Positions 10,462 through 19,364 are shown, counted from the stretch's first letter. The stretch is DNA of 64,000 bases from Desulfoscipio geothermicus (GCA_016841645.1 JAENYS010000006.1:62001-126000), one strand, 5' to 3'. Notes: a model not told the origin generated them from the letters alone. Program-made: numbers and translations.

Positions 10462-11232
10462 ATGGACAATCCGCAAAAAAATAACGACCATCTTTGGTCG
10501 ACAGATATATCGGATGCACAAATATCATCTGATGAGGATAGTGGTAATGAAAATGTATACTTGGCAGAACAAAAGGATAATATCCTTAATAGTAATCAGG
10601 CTAAAAAGGGTATTTTAGAGATTTTTTATGGAGTTCTTTTTGAGCCTGCACGGACATTTGCCGGTTTCGCCCAAAAGCCGCCCATTTTTACTATCACAAT
10701 TATTTTCGTAGCGTTTAATCTGGCGGAGGCTTTAACAGACATTTTCACCACCCCGGTTTATCTTGATAAAATAGGGGAGTTGCCTGGAATAGCCGGGGCA
10801 GGTGCAAAGCAGGCCATGCTATCGTTTGCTGTTATAGCCGGTTTTTTGTTCAGTCTAATTAAATGGTTTTTTATGGCCGGTTTGTTGCATTTGCTGGCGG
10901 AACTATACGGCGGCAATGGTACAGCACGCAGTGTTTGGGCGGTATATGGCGTAGCCGGCTTACCTGCAGTTTTTATGATACCGGTACAAATAATCATTAG
11001 TCTATTTACTACCGGTGAGTCGTTTGATTATATAGCCGGACTGCTAACCCTGGGGTTATATGCCTGGGGTGTTATATTGTTGATTATCGGGCTTCGGGAA
11101 GTTCATCACTTCAGTACTGGCCGTGCTGTGTTTACTGTAGTAACACCCGGTTTGATGCTGTTGTTTTTGACAATGATAACTTTAATTTTCATTGGCACCA
11201 CAGTTTCAACCATTATTATGCAGGGTTTTTAA
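10462..11232 (+). CDS. Yip1-domain-like polytopic membrane protein
   Basis: The product is 256 residues: a polar acidic N-terminal tail (about residues 1-50) followed by five hydrophobic segments (about 74-95, 112-138, 150-175, 185-205, 220-250). The FYGVLFEPARTFAGFAQKPP motif before the first segment is typical of bacterial Yip1/DUF1282-like proteins. AGGGAGGCAATAA precedes the ATG. Function is unknown in bacteria. The position behind sppA suggests a membrane-homeostasis role, but this is only context. Confidence 0.7.
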   Translation: MDNPQKNNDHLWSTDISDAQISSDEDSGNENVYLAEQKDNILNSNQAKKGILEIFYGVLFEPARTFAGFAQKPPIFTITIIFVAFNLAEALTDIFTTPVYLDKIGELPGIAGAGAKQAMLSFAVIAGFLFSLIKWFFMAGLLHLLAELYGGNGTARSVWAVYGVAGLPAVFMIPVQIIISLFTTGESFDYIAGLLTLGLYAWGVILLIIGLREVHHFSTGRAVFTVVTPGLMLLFLTMITLIFIGTTVSTIIMQGF

Positions 11233-11283
11233 CAATACCGGCGAAATTATGAATTTAGTACGTGATGTATGGGGGGGCGAAAA

Positions 11284-11673
11284 ATGCCTGGTCAAAATTA
11301 TGATCTACTTGTTGTTGATGATCAAGCCGGTTTACGCAAGTTGATTTGCGAAGCTTTAATTGATGAAGGGTATTTGATTGATCAGGCTGCCGGCGGTCTG
11401 GATGCTTTGGATAGAATGAACCGGAATAAGTATCGCCTTATTTTGTTGGATGTAAAAATGCCGGGGATGAACGGTCTGGAAACTTTGAAGGAAATCAGAA
11501 AAGTGGACAGTGATGTGCCGGTGGTGATGATGACGGCTTATAGTGATTTCGATATATTGCAGGAGACAGACCAAACAGTAAATCCTGTCAAGCATATTAG
11601 CAAGCCCTTTGATTTAGATGATTTGCGTTGTTTAGTACGGAGCTGTTTATCTGAAAATTATGCTCTTAGTTAG
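11284..11673 (+). CDS. spo0F: Sporulation response regulator Spo0F
   Basis: A single REC domain of 129 residues with no output domain. The acidic pair is in VVDDQAG (about 11-12), phospho-acceptor Asp56 in LLDVKMPGMNG, the threonine in VVMMTAY, and Lys107 in ISKPF. Single-domain receivers placed between pyrG and fba are Spo0F, the middle carrier of the sporulation phosphorelay from KinA-type kinases via Spo0B to Spo0A. ATG 11284 is chosen because GGGGGGCG lies 4 nt upstream. The ATG at 11269 is inside that G-run and has no ribosome site. No spo0B is in the window. Confidence 0.88.
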   Translation: MPGQNYDLLVVDDQAGLRKLICEALIDEGYLIDQAAGGLDALDRMNRNKYRLILLDVKMPGMNGLETLKEIRKVDSDVPVVMMTAYSDFDILQETDQTVNPVKHISKPFDLDDLRCLVRSCLSENYALS

Positions 11674-11723
11674 TTTGATTTCCGTTTTGCTTGGTGTACG
11701 AGCTAAAAAAGGTATATATATAG

Positions 11724-11734
11724 TTTTGTCGAAT
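11724..11734 (+). promoter_or_regulatory. Putative Spo0A box
   Basis: TGTCGAA (11727-11733), the consensus 0A box, lies inside TTTTGTCGAAT, 42 bp upstream of the zinc-ribbon gene. The 9-mer TTGTCGAAT recurs at 47714-47722 and, reversed, at 35583-35591. Confidence 0.5.
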
Positions 11735-11775
11735 ACCCAAAAAGATGAGTAAACATATAGGGCAGGAGGATAGCC

Positions 11776-12459
11776 ATGATTATAGTTACCGATACATTAA
11801 TAGCCATGCGGTGCCCTGAATGTGGAAAGCTGGATTATCACACTCTTTCTCGTTTTCAATTTAGTGGCCAAAAAAAAGTCGAAATTAAATGTTTATGCGG
11901 GTATGTGAAACTTGCTATAGCAACTAAAGACCGTAATTACTATTGGCTTCAGGTGCCCTGTGTGGTTTGTGAGGGCAAACATGTAAGATCCTTAAGCTCA
12001 AAGATGCTTTGGTCCGATGAAGTAAACTATCTTTTTTGCCATGAGACCGGACTTGAGCTGGGCTATATCGGGCCTTGTGATGAAGTTCAAGCGCTGGCCG
12101 AAGCACAGCAGGAAACCATGGAGGCGCTGGGAGATGATTTTGAGGCGGAAGACGAGTACTTCCATAACTCGGAGGTAATGTATGAAGTGCTTAACTGCTT
12201 GCATGAGATTGCCGAGCAGGGATTATTATATTGCCAGTGTGGCAATCAGGATGTTGAGGTGGATATATTCCCCGACCGCTTGGAGCTGCATTGCAAAGAT
12301 TGTGACAGCGTAAATATTATTTACGCTGAAACAGATGATGACTTGCGGGTTATCAAAGATGTTGGAACTATTGAATTGACCCGCAATGGTTTTGAGTGTT
12401 TGGACAGTTTGTCAAACACGACAAAAACCGGTAAGAAACCAAATCATAAACATAAATAA
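11776..12459 (+). CDS. Uncharacterised multi-Cys (zinc-ribbon-like) protein
   Basis: A 227-residue soluble protein of unknown function. It has paired cysteines CPEC (about residue 13), CLCG (38), CVVC (59), CQC (153) and CKDC (175), which suggest two or three zinc ribbons around an acidic helical middle (EAQQETMEALGDDFEAEDEYF). GGCAGGAGGATAGCC precedes the ATG. It stands between spo0F and fba, with a perfect Spo0A box in front. A role linked to sporulation or stationary phase is plausible but not shown. The basic tail (TKTGKKPNHKHK) is likely disordered. Confidence 0.75.
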   Translation: MIIVTDTLIAMRCPECGKLDYHTLSRFQFSGQKKVEIKCLCGYVKLAIATKDRNYYWLQVPCVVCEGKHVRSLSSKMLWSDEVNYLFCHETGLELGYIGPCDEVQALAEAQQETMEALGDDFEAEDEYFHNSEVMYEVLNCLHEIAEQGLLYCQCGNQDVEVDIFPDRLELHCKDCDSVNIIYAETDDDLRVIKDVGTIELTRNGFECLDSLSNTTKTGKKPNHKHK

Positions 12460-12465
12460 ATAATA

Positions 12466-12500
12466 AGCACCCCTCAGGGGGTGTATAATAATTTTTATCC
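12466..12500 (+). terminator. Probable terminator after the zinc-ribbon gene
   Basis: A short G/C-rich hairpin (ACCCCT / AGGGGGT within 12468-12483) is followed by AT-rich sequence ending in ATTTTT. The stem is short, so confidence is moderate. Confidence 0.5.
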
Positions 12501-12617
12501 AGATTATTTTTTTAATGCATATCTATGTAGTATAATATTTTTTTTAGAAAATTATTTTATGGATATATTTATAAAATTAAGGTAAAATAATCTATGTACT
12601 TTTGAGGAGGTTCGTAT

Positions 12618-13472
12618 ATGAGTTTGGTTCCGGTAAGTGCATTATTGCGCCAGGCGCAGGAGGGCGGTTATGCTGTGGGCGCTTTTAACTGCAACAATAT
12701 GGAAATTGTGCAGGCCATTGCCGCCGCTGCCGAGGCAGAAAAATCGCCGGTTATTATGCAGGCCAGCCAGGGGGCTATACAATATGCCGGTATTGAATAT
12801 ATCACTGCCATGGCGAATGTTGCTGCAGCGATGGTAAGCGTGCCCGTTGCGTTGCATCTTGATCACGGAACCAGTTTTGAGCAAGTAATGCGCTGTATCA
12901 GATCTGGTTTTTCATCAGTGATGATTGATGGTTCCAAACATTCACTTAAAGACAATATATCCTTAACCAGGCAGGTCATAGCTGCTGCTAGGCCGATTGG
13001 CGTATCCGTTGAGGCTGAGTTGGGCAAGATAGGCGGCACCGAGGATGATATCCATGTCAGCGATGCCGATGCTTTTTTTACCGACCCGGAAGAGGCCCGG
13101 GTTTTTGTGGAGGAAACCGAAGTAGACGCGCTGGCTATAGCTATTGGTACCGCCCATGGTCGCTACAAGGGCGAGCCCAAGTTGGATTTTGTCCGGCTGG
13201 AAAAAATACGTTCCTTGGTGAACATCCCCATTGTACTGCACGGTTCCTCAGGGGTGCCCGAGGAGGCCATCAGAGAAGCTATCCGCCTGGGGGTATGCAA
13301 AGTAAACATTGACACCAATATCCGCGAAGCTTTTGTGGATGGCTGCCGAAAAGTAATTGCCGACTTTCCCGATGAAATAGATCCGCGAAAAATACTGGGC
13401 CCTGCCCGGGAGGCGACAGTGGAGTTAATTAGAGAAAAAATCAGGATTTTTGGCAGCTCCGGTAAGGCTTAA
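12618..13472 (+). CDS. fba: Class II fructose-1,6-bisphosphate aldolase
   Basis: A zinc-dependent aldolase of 284 residues. LHLDHGTSFE carries the catalytic Asp and first zinc His. VEAELGKIGGTEDD, IGTAHGRYKG and VLHGSSGVP give the remaining metal and substrate ligands, and NIDTNIREAF is the C-terminal phosphate loop. It splits fructose-1,6-bisphosphate into two triose phosphates in glycolysis or joins them in gluconeogenesis. TGAGGAGGTTCGTAT precedes the ATG. The gene follows spo0F as in B. subtilis (fbaA). Confidence 0.96.
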   Translation: MSLVPVSALLRQAQEGGYAVGAFNCNNMEIVQAIAAAAEAEKSPVIMQASQGAIQYAGIEYITAMANVAAAMVSVPVALHLDHGTSFEQVMRCIRSGFSSVMIDGSKHSLKDNISLTRQVIAAARPIGVSVEAELGKIGGTEDDIHVSDADAFFTDPEEARVFVEETEVDALAIAIGTAHGRYKGEPKLDFVRLEKIRSLVNIPIVLHGSSGVPEEAIREAIRLGVCKVNIDTNIREAFVDGCRKVIADFPDEIDPRKILGPAREATVELIREKIRIFGSSGKA

Positions 13473-13524
13473 GGCATAGCTTAATATTAGGGGTGTTATG
13501 ATACCGCATTGAGCCTCAATAAAT

Positions 13525-13561
13525 GCCAATGCAATGGGTTATAATGTCATTAGGCGTTTTT
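13525..13561 (+). terminator. Possible terminator between fba and the transaldolase
   Basis: GCCAATG (13525-13531) pairs with CATTAGGC (13548-13555), with one bulged A, followed by GTTTTT. Confidence 0.45.
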
Positions 13562-13592
13562 ACGTCAGATAACCATTACGGAGGTGTCTACG

Positions 13593-14240
13593 ATAAAACT
13601 ATTCTTAGATACTGCTAATGTAGATGAGATTAGGTCGGCTAATGAATTGGGCGTGATCAGCGGTGTAACTACCAATCCTTCACTTATAGCTCGTGAGGGA
13701 CGGGATTTCGGTGAAGTAGTCCGGGAAATAGCATCTATTGTTGACGGCCCAATTAGTGCCGAAGCAGTGAGTACCGAGGCCGGGCCAATGATTGCTGAGG
13801 CCGAGGAGTTAGCTGATATTCACCCCAATATAGTGGTAAAGATACCCATGAACGCGGAAGGCTTGAAAGCTGTAAGCGTGCTGGCAAAAAAAGGTATCAG
13901 GACTAACGTGACCTTAGTTTTTTCAGCCAATCAAGCCCTGCTGGCTGCTCTGGCCGGGGCTACTTACGCTAGCCCGTTTGTCGGCCGGTTGGACGATATT
14001 GGCCACGATGGGCTGGAGTTGATCAAAGAAATTGCCGAGATTTATGAACTGCATGGTTTCGAAACACAAATTATCTCTGCCAGCATCAGACATCCATTAC
14101 ATGTGACGCAATCGGCGCTGGCCGGTGCCCATATTGCCACTGTGCCGTATAAAGTTTTGATGCAAATGCTTAAACATCCCCTGACCGATTTGGGGATAGA
14201 ACAATTTTTATTCGATTGGGCCAAGGTGCCAAAAAAATAA
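13593..14240 (+). CDS. fsa: Fructose-6-phosphate aldolase / transaldolase-like protein, apparent ATA start
   Basis: The product is 215 residues if started at ATA 13593. The family N-terminus (K-L-F-L-D-T-A-N) begins directly after this codon, and GGAGGTG (13580-13586) sits 6 nt upstream. The only usual in-frame start nearby, GTG 13584, lies inside that ribosome site. The Schiff-base lysine is Lys83 in [15 protein letters not shown] and [11 protein letters not shown] are typical of the small transaldolase (TalC/FSA) group. It acts in the non-oxidative pentose phosphate pathway or cleaves fructose-6-phosphate. It corresponds to B. subtilis ywjH. The start codon is the oddity. Confidence 0.92.
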   Translation: MKLFLDTANVDEIRSANELGVISGVTTNPSLIAREGRDFGEVVREIASIVDGPISAEAVSTEAGPMIAEAEELADIHPNIVVKIPMNAEGLKAVSVLAKKGIRTNVTLVFSANQALLAALAGATYASPFVGRLDDIGHDGLELIKEIAEIYELHGFETQIISASIRHPLHVTQSALAGAHIATVPYKVLMQMLKHPLTDLGIEQFLFDWAKVPKK

Positions 14241-14252
14241 GGAGGAGTAGCT

Positions 14253-14711
14253 TTGAAAGTTATAGGGCGCCTCAGAGATTATTACAACCGGGTAATGGAC
14301 CTGCCGGATGCGCCCTCAAAGGTGGCCCTTGGTGCAGCCCTGGGGGTAGCCTTTGATTTTTTACCGATTCCGATTATAAGTATTCCCATTGCTTATATGG
14401 TCGCGCGGGTAATAGGCGGTAATGGCTTGGCCGGTGCTTTAACGGCAGCTTTCTTTAAGTGGGCGGTACCTTTTTTTTACGTTTTAAACGTTGCTACGGG
14501 CAACCTGCTGTTGGGCTTTAAAGTGCCCGAAGATACGGTAACGTTATCGGCGATGCATATGCCGCACCTTTGGCTGGATCAGTTGGTAGAGCTGGGCTTA
14601 CCTTTTTTAGTGGGGGCTGTGGTAAATGCCGTATTAGCTTGGCTGGCATTATATTTTGTAGTGCGGCGCTTGCTGCTGCTTAGACATTCCCGTAAAGGTA
14701 TTGCGCAATGA
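14253..14711 (+). CDS. DUF2062-type small membrane protein
   Basis: The product is 152 residues, starting at TTG behind AAGGAGGAGTAGC 12 bp after the transaldolase. DLPDAPSKVALGAALGVAFDFLPIP is the DUF2062 signature. Three hydrophobic segments follow (about residues 25-50, 58-82, 110-140). Members are small membrane proteins of unknown function, often near glycan or isoprenoid genes. It replaces murAA/glpX, which occupy this place in B. subtilis. Confidence 0.75.
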   Translation: MKVIGRLRDYYNRVMDLPDAPSKVALGAALGVAFDFLPIPIISIPIAYMVARVIGGNGLAGALTAAFFKWAVPFFYVLNVATGNLLLGFKVPEDTVTLSAMHMPHLWLDQLVELGLPFLVGAVVNAVLAWLALYFVVRRLLLLRHSRKGIAQ

Positions 14712-14748
14712 GTGAAATATAAGACTATTTTTATTAGGTGGGATGCCC

Positions 14749-16041
14749 TTGAACAATAATGAATTGGAAAATAAAACACTGGCGGAATTATATTCTCTGG
14801 CCAAGGATCTTGAACTGACCGGGTATTCCCGGTTGCGCAAAAAGGAATTGGTTGAAGAAATTGTCAGGGCGCAGATGGAGAAAAGCGGGCTGCAGTATTC
14901 CAGTGGTGTGCTGGAAATACTCCCTGACGGTTATGGTTTTTTGAGGCCCGGGCACTTTTTGCGTAGCTATGAAGATATATATGTCTCTTCTTCTCAGATC
15001 AGGCGATTTGACTTGCGTACCGGTGACATGGTAGCCGGGCAAGTTCGCGGTCCCAAGGATACTGAACGTTATTCAGCGCTGTTGCGTGTTGAACAGGTTA
15101 ACAATATCGACCCCGAGGAAGCTTCAAAAAGGCTGCATTTTGCAGGACTAACCCCTCTATTTCCCCAGGAGCGGATTACTCTGGAAACCGATAAGGAAAA
15201 GCTTTCCACGCGAATCATCGATTTAATTGCTCCCATTGGTAAAGGCCAGCGCGGGCTTTTGGTTTCGCCCCCCAAGGCGGGCAAAACCGTGCTACTAAAG
15301 TCGATCGCCAACAGTGTTACTGCAAATCATCCGGAAATTTACCTAATAGTACTACTTATTGATGAACGCCCCGAAGAAGTTACCGATATGGAACGTTCAG
15401 TGCGCGGCGATGTTATAAGTTCTACATTTGACGAGCCGCCGGAAAATCATGTGCGCGTGGCTGATTTAGTGCTGGAGCGAGCCAAGCGGTTGGTGGAACA
15501 CGGCCGGGATGTACTAATTTTGCTGGATAGCATCACCCGTCTGGCTAGGGCACACAATTTAGTGGTGCCGCCCAGCGGTCGCACGCTGAGTGGTGGCGTG
15601 GATCCGGCTTCATTGCATAGGCCGAAACGGTTTTTTGGTGCCGCCCGTAATTTAGAGGAGGGCGGTTCACTGACAATTTTAGCCACTGCGCTTGTTGAAA
15701 CCGGCAGTCGTATGGACGATGTGATTTTCGAAGAATTTAAAGGTACCGGTAATATGGAGCTTATACTGGATCGTCGCCTGGCCGAACGGCGGATTTTCCC
15801 CGCTATTGACGTACTACGCTCAGGCACCCGCCGGGAAGACTTGCTTTTTATTAAAGATGAACTGGAGCTGAATTGGTATTTTCGAAAAGCTACCGCAGGT
15901 TTTTCGCCCATGGAAGCTCTAGAGTATATAGGTGAGCGACTGAAAAAAACCAAATCCAATAGTGAATTGCTCCGTGCCTTTCGTAATATTCGCGCGCAAA
16001 AGCCAGCCAAATCAGGGACCGGTATCCCTTCCATATTCTAA
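14749..16041 (+). CDS. rho: Transcription termination factor Rho
   Basis: Rho of 430 residues. The N-terminal helical Rho_N domain ([31 protein letters not shown]) is followed by the RNA-binding cold-shock-like domain ([10 protein letters not shown]) and the RecA-type ATPase with Walker [13 protein letters not shown] and Walker [13 protein letters not shown]. The Q-loop/R-loop region has SGGVDP and [16 protein letters not shown] 14749 is chosen because AGGTGGG (14736-14742) is 6 nt upstream; the ATG at 14743 abuts that site. The hexameric helicase terminates untranslated transcripts. Confidence 0.95.
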   Translation: MNNNELENKTLAELYSLAKDLELTGYSRLRKKELVEEIVRAQMEKSGLQYSSGVLEILPDGYGFLRPGHFLRSYEDIYVSSSQIRRFDLRTGDMVAGQVRGPKDTERYSALLRVEQVNNIDPEEASKRLHFAGLTPLFPQERITLETDKEKLSTRIIDLIAPIGKGQRGLLVSPPKAGKTVLLKSIANSVTANHPEIYLIVLLIDERPEEVTDMERSVRGDVISSTFDEPPENHVRVADLVLERAKRLVEHGRDVLILLDSITRLARAHNLVVPPSGRTLSGGVDPASLHRPKRFFGAARNLEEGGSLTILATALVETGSRMDDVIFEEFKGTGNMELILDRRLAERRIFPAIDVLRSGTRREDLLFIKDELELNWYFRKATAGFSPMEALEYIGERLKKTKSNSELLRAFRNIRAQKPAKSGTGIPSIF

Positions 16042-16141
16042 TTATCCAATTTGGGGTTGAGTATAAATTATGGCTTCTCCGGCAATAATTTAAGGTGAAA
16101 ATAAATTTTCACTAATTTTTGTGGGAGAGGTTAATTAGAAA

Positions 16142-17047
16142 ATGCCAAAAACCAGTAAGAAAACTATAATAATCGTGGGTTTGGCGGTTCTACTTGTGGC
16201 TGGTTGCCTTACTGTTTCACACCAGCCGGCCCAGGCCAGGCTGGACGAATTGTTGAGTCCGGATAACCCATATATTACACCGCCGGGAGCCAAACAAACA
16301 GAACAGCAAGCCAGCCGGACGGTAGCGGCTGTACCCCGTGCTTATGTTGTGCAAACGGGTGATACTTTAAGTTATATAGCTATCAAATATGACCTTGCTG
16401 TTGACCAGTTAGCCGAGATCAATAACCTGCGTGATTGCAATCATATTATAAAAGGACAGGTGATCATGCTTCCCGGTACTGCAATACCTTACCAGGTGGG
16501 CCGTGGTGAAACGCTCGGCTCAATTGCTTTGCGGTTTGGGTGTTCGGAAGAAAAGCTAGTAAGAATAAATGAACTGCGCGACCCGGACCATTTATTGGCC
16601 GGGCAGCAACTAATGATCCCGGCCGGTGAGGGTGGCGGGGACAGGCAGGTTTCCATAAGACTGCCCCTGAGCCAGCTTGGCTGGCCGGTGGTGGGCTGGA
16701 TTAGTTCTCCGTATGGTATGCGCGACGGTGCTATGCACGAAGGCCTTGATATTGCCGCCGATCAGGGCCAGCCGGTGCGGGTAGTTAAAGACGGGCGTGT
16801 GGTTTTTGCCGGGCCGCGGGGCACTTATGGCAATGCCGTAATAATTGATCACGATGACGGGCTGCGCACTCTTTACGCGCACAACTCGCGCGTATTGGTG
16901 AGTGAAGGGCAATGGGTAGTCGCAGGTCAGCGAATCGCTTTGGTGGGCAATACCGGGCGATCCACCGGTCCGCACCTGCATTTTGAAGTACTGCTAAATG
17001 GCATTCCCGTTGACCCAATGCTTTGTCTCGAACGTGCCCGCGCTTAG
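16142..17047 (+). CDS. LysM-LysM-M23 peptidase, secreted or lipoprotein
   Basis: The product is 301 residues. The N-terminus has a hydrophobic segment with the lipobox-like LVAGC (about residues 18-22). Two LysM peptidoglycan-binding domains follow (YVVQTGDTLSYIA, about 68-112; YQVGRGETLGSIA, about 116-160). A C-terminal M23 LytM-type domain has MHEGLDIAAD (His/Asp zinc ligands) and GPHLHFEV (HxH). All zinc ligands are present, so it is probably an active endopeptidase or a Zn-binding regulator of wall hydrolysis. Secretion signal rather than lipid anchor cannot be excluded (AQA cleavage site at about 30). Confidence 0.9.
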   Translation: MPKTSKKTIIIVGLAVLLVAGCLTVSHQPAQARLDELLSPDNPYITPPGAKQTEQQASRTVAAVPRAYVVQTGDTLSYIAIKYDLAVDQLAEINNLRDCNHIIKGQVIMLPGTAIPYQVGRGETLGSIALRFGCSEEKLVRINELRDPDHLLAGQQLMIPAGEGGGDRQVSIRLPLSQLGWPVVGWISSPYGMRDGAMHEGLDIAADQGQPVRVVKDGRVVFAGPRGTYGNAVIIDHDDGLRTLYAHNSRVLVSEGQWVVAGQRIALVGNTGRSTGPHLHFEVLLNGIPVDPMLCLERARA

Positions 17048-17078
17048 GCTGTCCGCGCTATTACCGGCTATTAATGAA

Positions 17079-17116
17079 AACAGGGGGTGCCCCGGGTGGC
17101 AGCCCCCTGTTGTTTA
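17079..17116 (+). terminator. Terminator after the M23 peptidase gene
   Basis: AACAGGGGG (17079-17087) pairs with CCCCCTGTT (17103-17111), and TGCC/GGCA extends the stem inside. It ends in TGTTTATAAA, a weak T-run. Confidence 0.6.
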
Positions 17117-17157
17117 TAAAGCTAATATTTGCTTTTTATTTATTACCACATCATTGA

Positions 17158-17553
17158 TCATATTCCATACTCCAACTTTTCAACTATTATTTTGCGCTCT
17201 TCATTTAAACGGGCATATTTTTTCAGGGTATGCATGTGGAATAACATGCGCTTGGTATCATCAGTACAATGAATAACTTTTCCGGTAGTCAATACCCTGG
17301 CCTGAAATACTGTGGAGGCGGTTTGTAAATCCACCAAATCAACATCCCGGCCAAGTTTATCTGCCAGATGTTGGCCTATGATAAACAGGTCGTAAGCACT
17401 GAATTTTTGTTCCGCTAAAAATGCAATATCAACATCGCTATGTGACAGCATTTTCCCGGTTAAAGCCGAACCAAAAATTATAATCAGGTAAGGTGCAATT
17501 TGCTGCCGCAAATGCATTTTAATAAGCTTAATTTGGAGTTGGTTTAAGTGCAT
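17158..17553 (-). CDS. MntA-like nucleotidyltransferase (orphan)
   Basis: A 131-residue minimal nucleotidyltransferase on the opposite strand to its neighbours. The GS-x10-DxD signature (GSALTGKMLSHSDVDIAFL, about residues 28-46) and a third carboxylate in DVDLVDL (about 70-76) are intact, so catalysis is possible. This is the fold of MntA antitoxins, which AMPylate HEPN-domain toxins (HepT). No HEPN partner is visible on either side, since the flanking genes are the M23 peptidase and a radical SAM protein. It may be a leftover half of a toxin-antitoxin pair or serve another role. Confidence 0.75.
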   Translation of the reverse strand: MHLNQLQIKLIKMHLRQQIAPYLIIIFGSALTGKMLSHSDVDIAFLAEQKFSAYDLFIIGQHLADKLGRDVDLVDLQTASTVFQARVLTTGKVIHCTDDTKRMLFHMHTLKKYARLNEERKIIVEKLEYGI

Positions 17554-17611
17554 TATAACATCCTCTTGCTAGCAAAACATGTTGCCTACTTGGTTACAGT
17601 GTAATTATTTC

Positions 17612-17640
17612 ATTATACTAGTAAAAAATGGCTGCCGCAA
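17612..17640 (-). promoter_or_regulatory. Promoter of the nucleotidyltransferase gene
   Basis: On the minus strand TTGCGG, a 17-bp spacer and TATAAT (plus-strand 17635-17640 and 17612-17617). It is placed 59 bp before the start. Confidence 0.6.
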
Positions 17641-17668
17641 GTGCGGCTCAATACTTGATATATGGAGC

Positions 17669-17697
17669 TTCACCTGTATAACAAATTGCATTATACT
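17669..17697 (+). promoter_or_regulatory. Promoter of the radical SAM gene
   Basis: TTCACC (17669-17674), 17 bp, TATACT (17692-17697). It is divergent from the nucleotidyltransferase promoter. Confidence 0.5.
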
Positions 17698-17749
17698 GAA
17701 AGATGATAAATTAATATAGAGAACTGTAGAAAAGTGGGTGCCAGGTATC

Positions 17750-18991
17750 ATGCAATTATTGTATGCTGATGAACAAGGTCACATGTATGACTATGGGTTG
17801 GGGGCGGTGGGGCGTACCGGTGATCGGTTGGTGGAGATAATGGATGAGGATATGATGGAGCTACCATCGGGAGCCTCTTTAACTTTATTGCCCGGCAGTG
17901 CACCTGTGGGTATGGATAAACACGGAGATTTCAAGCTGTTGCGGCAAGTGCCCGGCGATGGCGGTCCGGCTATAGCCGTAGGTGCTTTGTTGCCCCAGGG
18001 GTATACCCGCACCTTGTTGCCCGGTTACCGGCGCCAGGCGGACCAAATGCTGCCTTTGTTGGGCTTCGCGGCTGTAGCTTGGTGGGAAGGCCGGGTTTAT
18101 GTTGCCGCTGTTCGTACCGACGATCCTGACCGTTGGGATCCCGTACACTATAATTCAATAGATTTGCCCCGGTTGGTGCAGGACAGACTGGACCGGGCAC
18201 CACAGAACCGCGTGTTGGCGCAGCTGGCTCATTGTGCTCTGGAATACAGCTGCTATACCGCCCAAAATATATTTTACAGCCGCTGGGAAGGCGGATTGCC
18301 CATGTCCCCGGTATGTAACGCCCGTTGCCTGGGTTGCATATCACTGCAACCCGCCGAGTGCTGCCCTTCTCCACAGACCAGGCTGAACTTCCGCCCGACC
18401 TGTAACGAAGCATATGAAGTGGCAATACATCACCTGCGGTATGCATCGGAAGGGATTATCAGTTTTGGTCAGGGTTGTGAAGGGGAACCGGCGCTGGCGG
18501 CGGACGATATAGCGCAGGTGATCGGTGCAGTACGCCAAAAAATCAGCCGGGGCACCATCAACATGAACAGCAATGCGGGTTATAAACATGGAGTGGATAA
18601 AATTTGCCGGTCCGGACTGGATTCACTGCGGGTTAGTCTGATAAGTGCCCGTGAACAAGTTTACCAGGCCTATTACCGGCCCCGGGATTATCAATTGGCC
18701 GATGTAGCCGAATCAATCAGGATAGCACGCTCCTTGGGCGTGTATGTGTCGCTGAATCTGCTGGTGTTGCCTGGGTTAAACGACCGTGAGGCTGAAATTG
18801 AAGCGCTGGTTAAATTTATTAATGACAACGGTGTAAATAAGGTTCAGTTGCGCAATTTAAACATTGACCCCGATTATTTCTTTAGCCGGGTGCCTGCTGA
18901 TAGTGAAATATGTGGAGTTGACCGGCTAATTGAAACATTACGCAATACACCTGGTCTGGAATTGGGCAACTTTTCAAGGCCGGTTACTTGA
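17750..18991 (+). CDS. Radical SAM protein of unknown substrate
   Basis: The product is 413 residues. An N-terminal region of about 185 residues without a recognised motif precedes the radical SAM core, which has CNARCLGC (CX3CX2C, binding the 4Fe-4S cluster and S-adenosylmethionine, about residues 188-195). Further motifs are FGQGCEGEPAL, DSLRVSLISA and LNLLVLPGLNDRE. Extra cysteines (AECCPSP) follow the cluster. ATG 17750 has the ribosome-site-like AAAAGTGGGTG 9 nt before it; GTG 17738 is an alternative. Related proteins often sit beside rpmE in clostridia. The reaction is not known to me. Confidence 0.82.
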   Translation: MQLLYADEQGHMYDYGLGAVGRTGDRLVEIMDEDMMELPSGASLTLLPGSAPVGMDKHGDFKLLRQVPGDGGPAIAVGALLPQGYTRTLLPGYRRQADQMLPLLGFAAVAWWEGRVYVAAVRTDDPDRWDPVHYNSIDLPRLVQDRLDRAPQNRVLAQLAHCALEYSCYTAQNIFYSRWEGGLPMSPVCNARCLGCISLQPAECCPSPQTRLNFRPTCNEAYEVAIHHLRYASEGIISFGQGCEGEPALAADDIAQVIGAVRQKISRGTINMNSNAGYKHGVDKICRSGLDSLRVSLISAREQVYQAYYRPRDYQLADVAESIRIARSLGVYVSLNLLVLPGLNDREAEIEALVKFINDNGVNKVQLRNLNIDPDYFFSRVPADSEICGVDRLIETLRNTPGLELGNFSRPVT

Positions 18992-19021
18992 TGATAAGTT
19001 AATAGACAATGCAATATTTCC

Positions 19022-19050
19022 TTGCTTGACAAAAATCGTTATGCTATAAT
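19022..19050 (+). promoter_or_regulatory. rpmE promoter
   Basis: TTGCTT (19022-19027), 17 bp, TATAAT (19045-19050), with an extended -10 TGC directly before it. Confidence 0.6.
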
Positions 19051-19126
19051 AATTAAGTGTCTCATAAGGAAGCCTACGTTTCTGTTTTATCTGACATATA
19101 TATTTTACCGAAAGAGGTGAGCCATT

Positions 19127-19327
19127 GTGAAGGAGAAAATTCATCCCCAATATGGAGAAGCTAAAGTAACCTGCGTTTGTGGCGAGACTTTTACCACCGG
19201 TTCCACAAAAAAGGAAATTAAGGTGGAGATTTGCTCCAAATGTCACCCTTTTTACACCGGTTCTCAACGGACTGTTGAAACAGGCGGGCGGGCGGAAAAA
19301 TTCCGCAAAAAGTATGGCTTGAAATAA
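19127..19327 (+). CDS. rpmE: 50S ribosomal protein L31
   Basis: L31 of 66 residues, starting at GTG after AAAGAGGTGAGCCATT. It is the zinc-binding (C+) paralogue type, with CVCGETF and [10 protein letters not shown] supplying the cysteines. In zinc-replete cells this form occupies the large subunit. It begins [16 protein letters not shown], typical of the family, and lies between rho and prfA as in B. subtilis. Confidence 0.97.
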   Translation: MKEKIHPQYGEAKVTCVCGETFTTGSTKKEIKVEICSKCHPFYTGSQRTVETGGRAEKFRKKYGLK

Positions 19328-19335
19328 GTCTCATC

Positions 19336-19364
19336 AGCAGGGCGGGCGCTCTGCTTTTATTTTA
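19336..19364 (+). terminator. Terminator after rpmE
   Basis: AGCAG (19336-19340) pairs with CTGCT (19351-19355), extended inward, followed by TTTATTTTAT. Confidence 0.65.

Noticed and set aside
19026-19050. TTGACA / TATAAT promoter before rpmE
   Set aside because: The spacer is 13 bp; TTGCTT four bases upstream gives 17 bp and is preferred.
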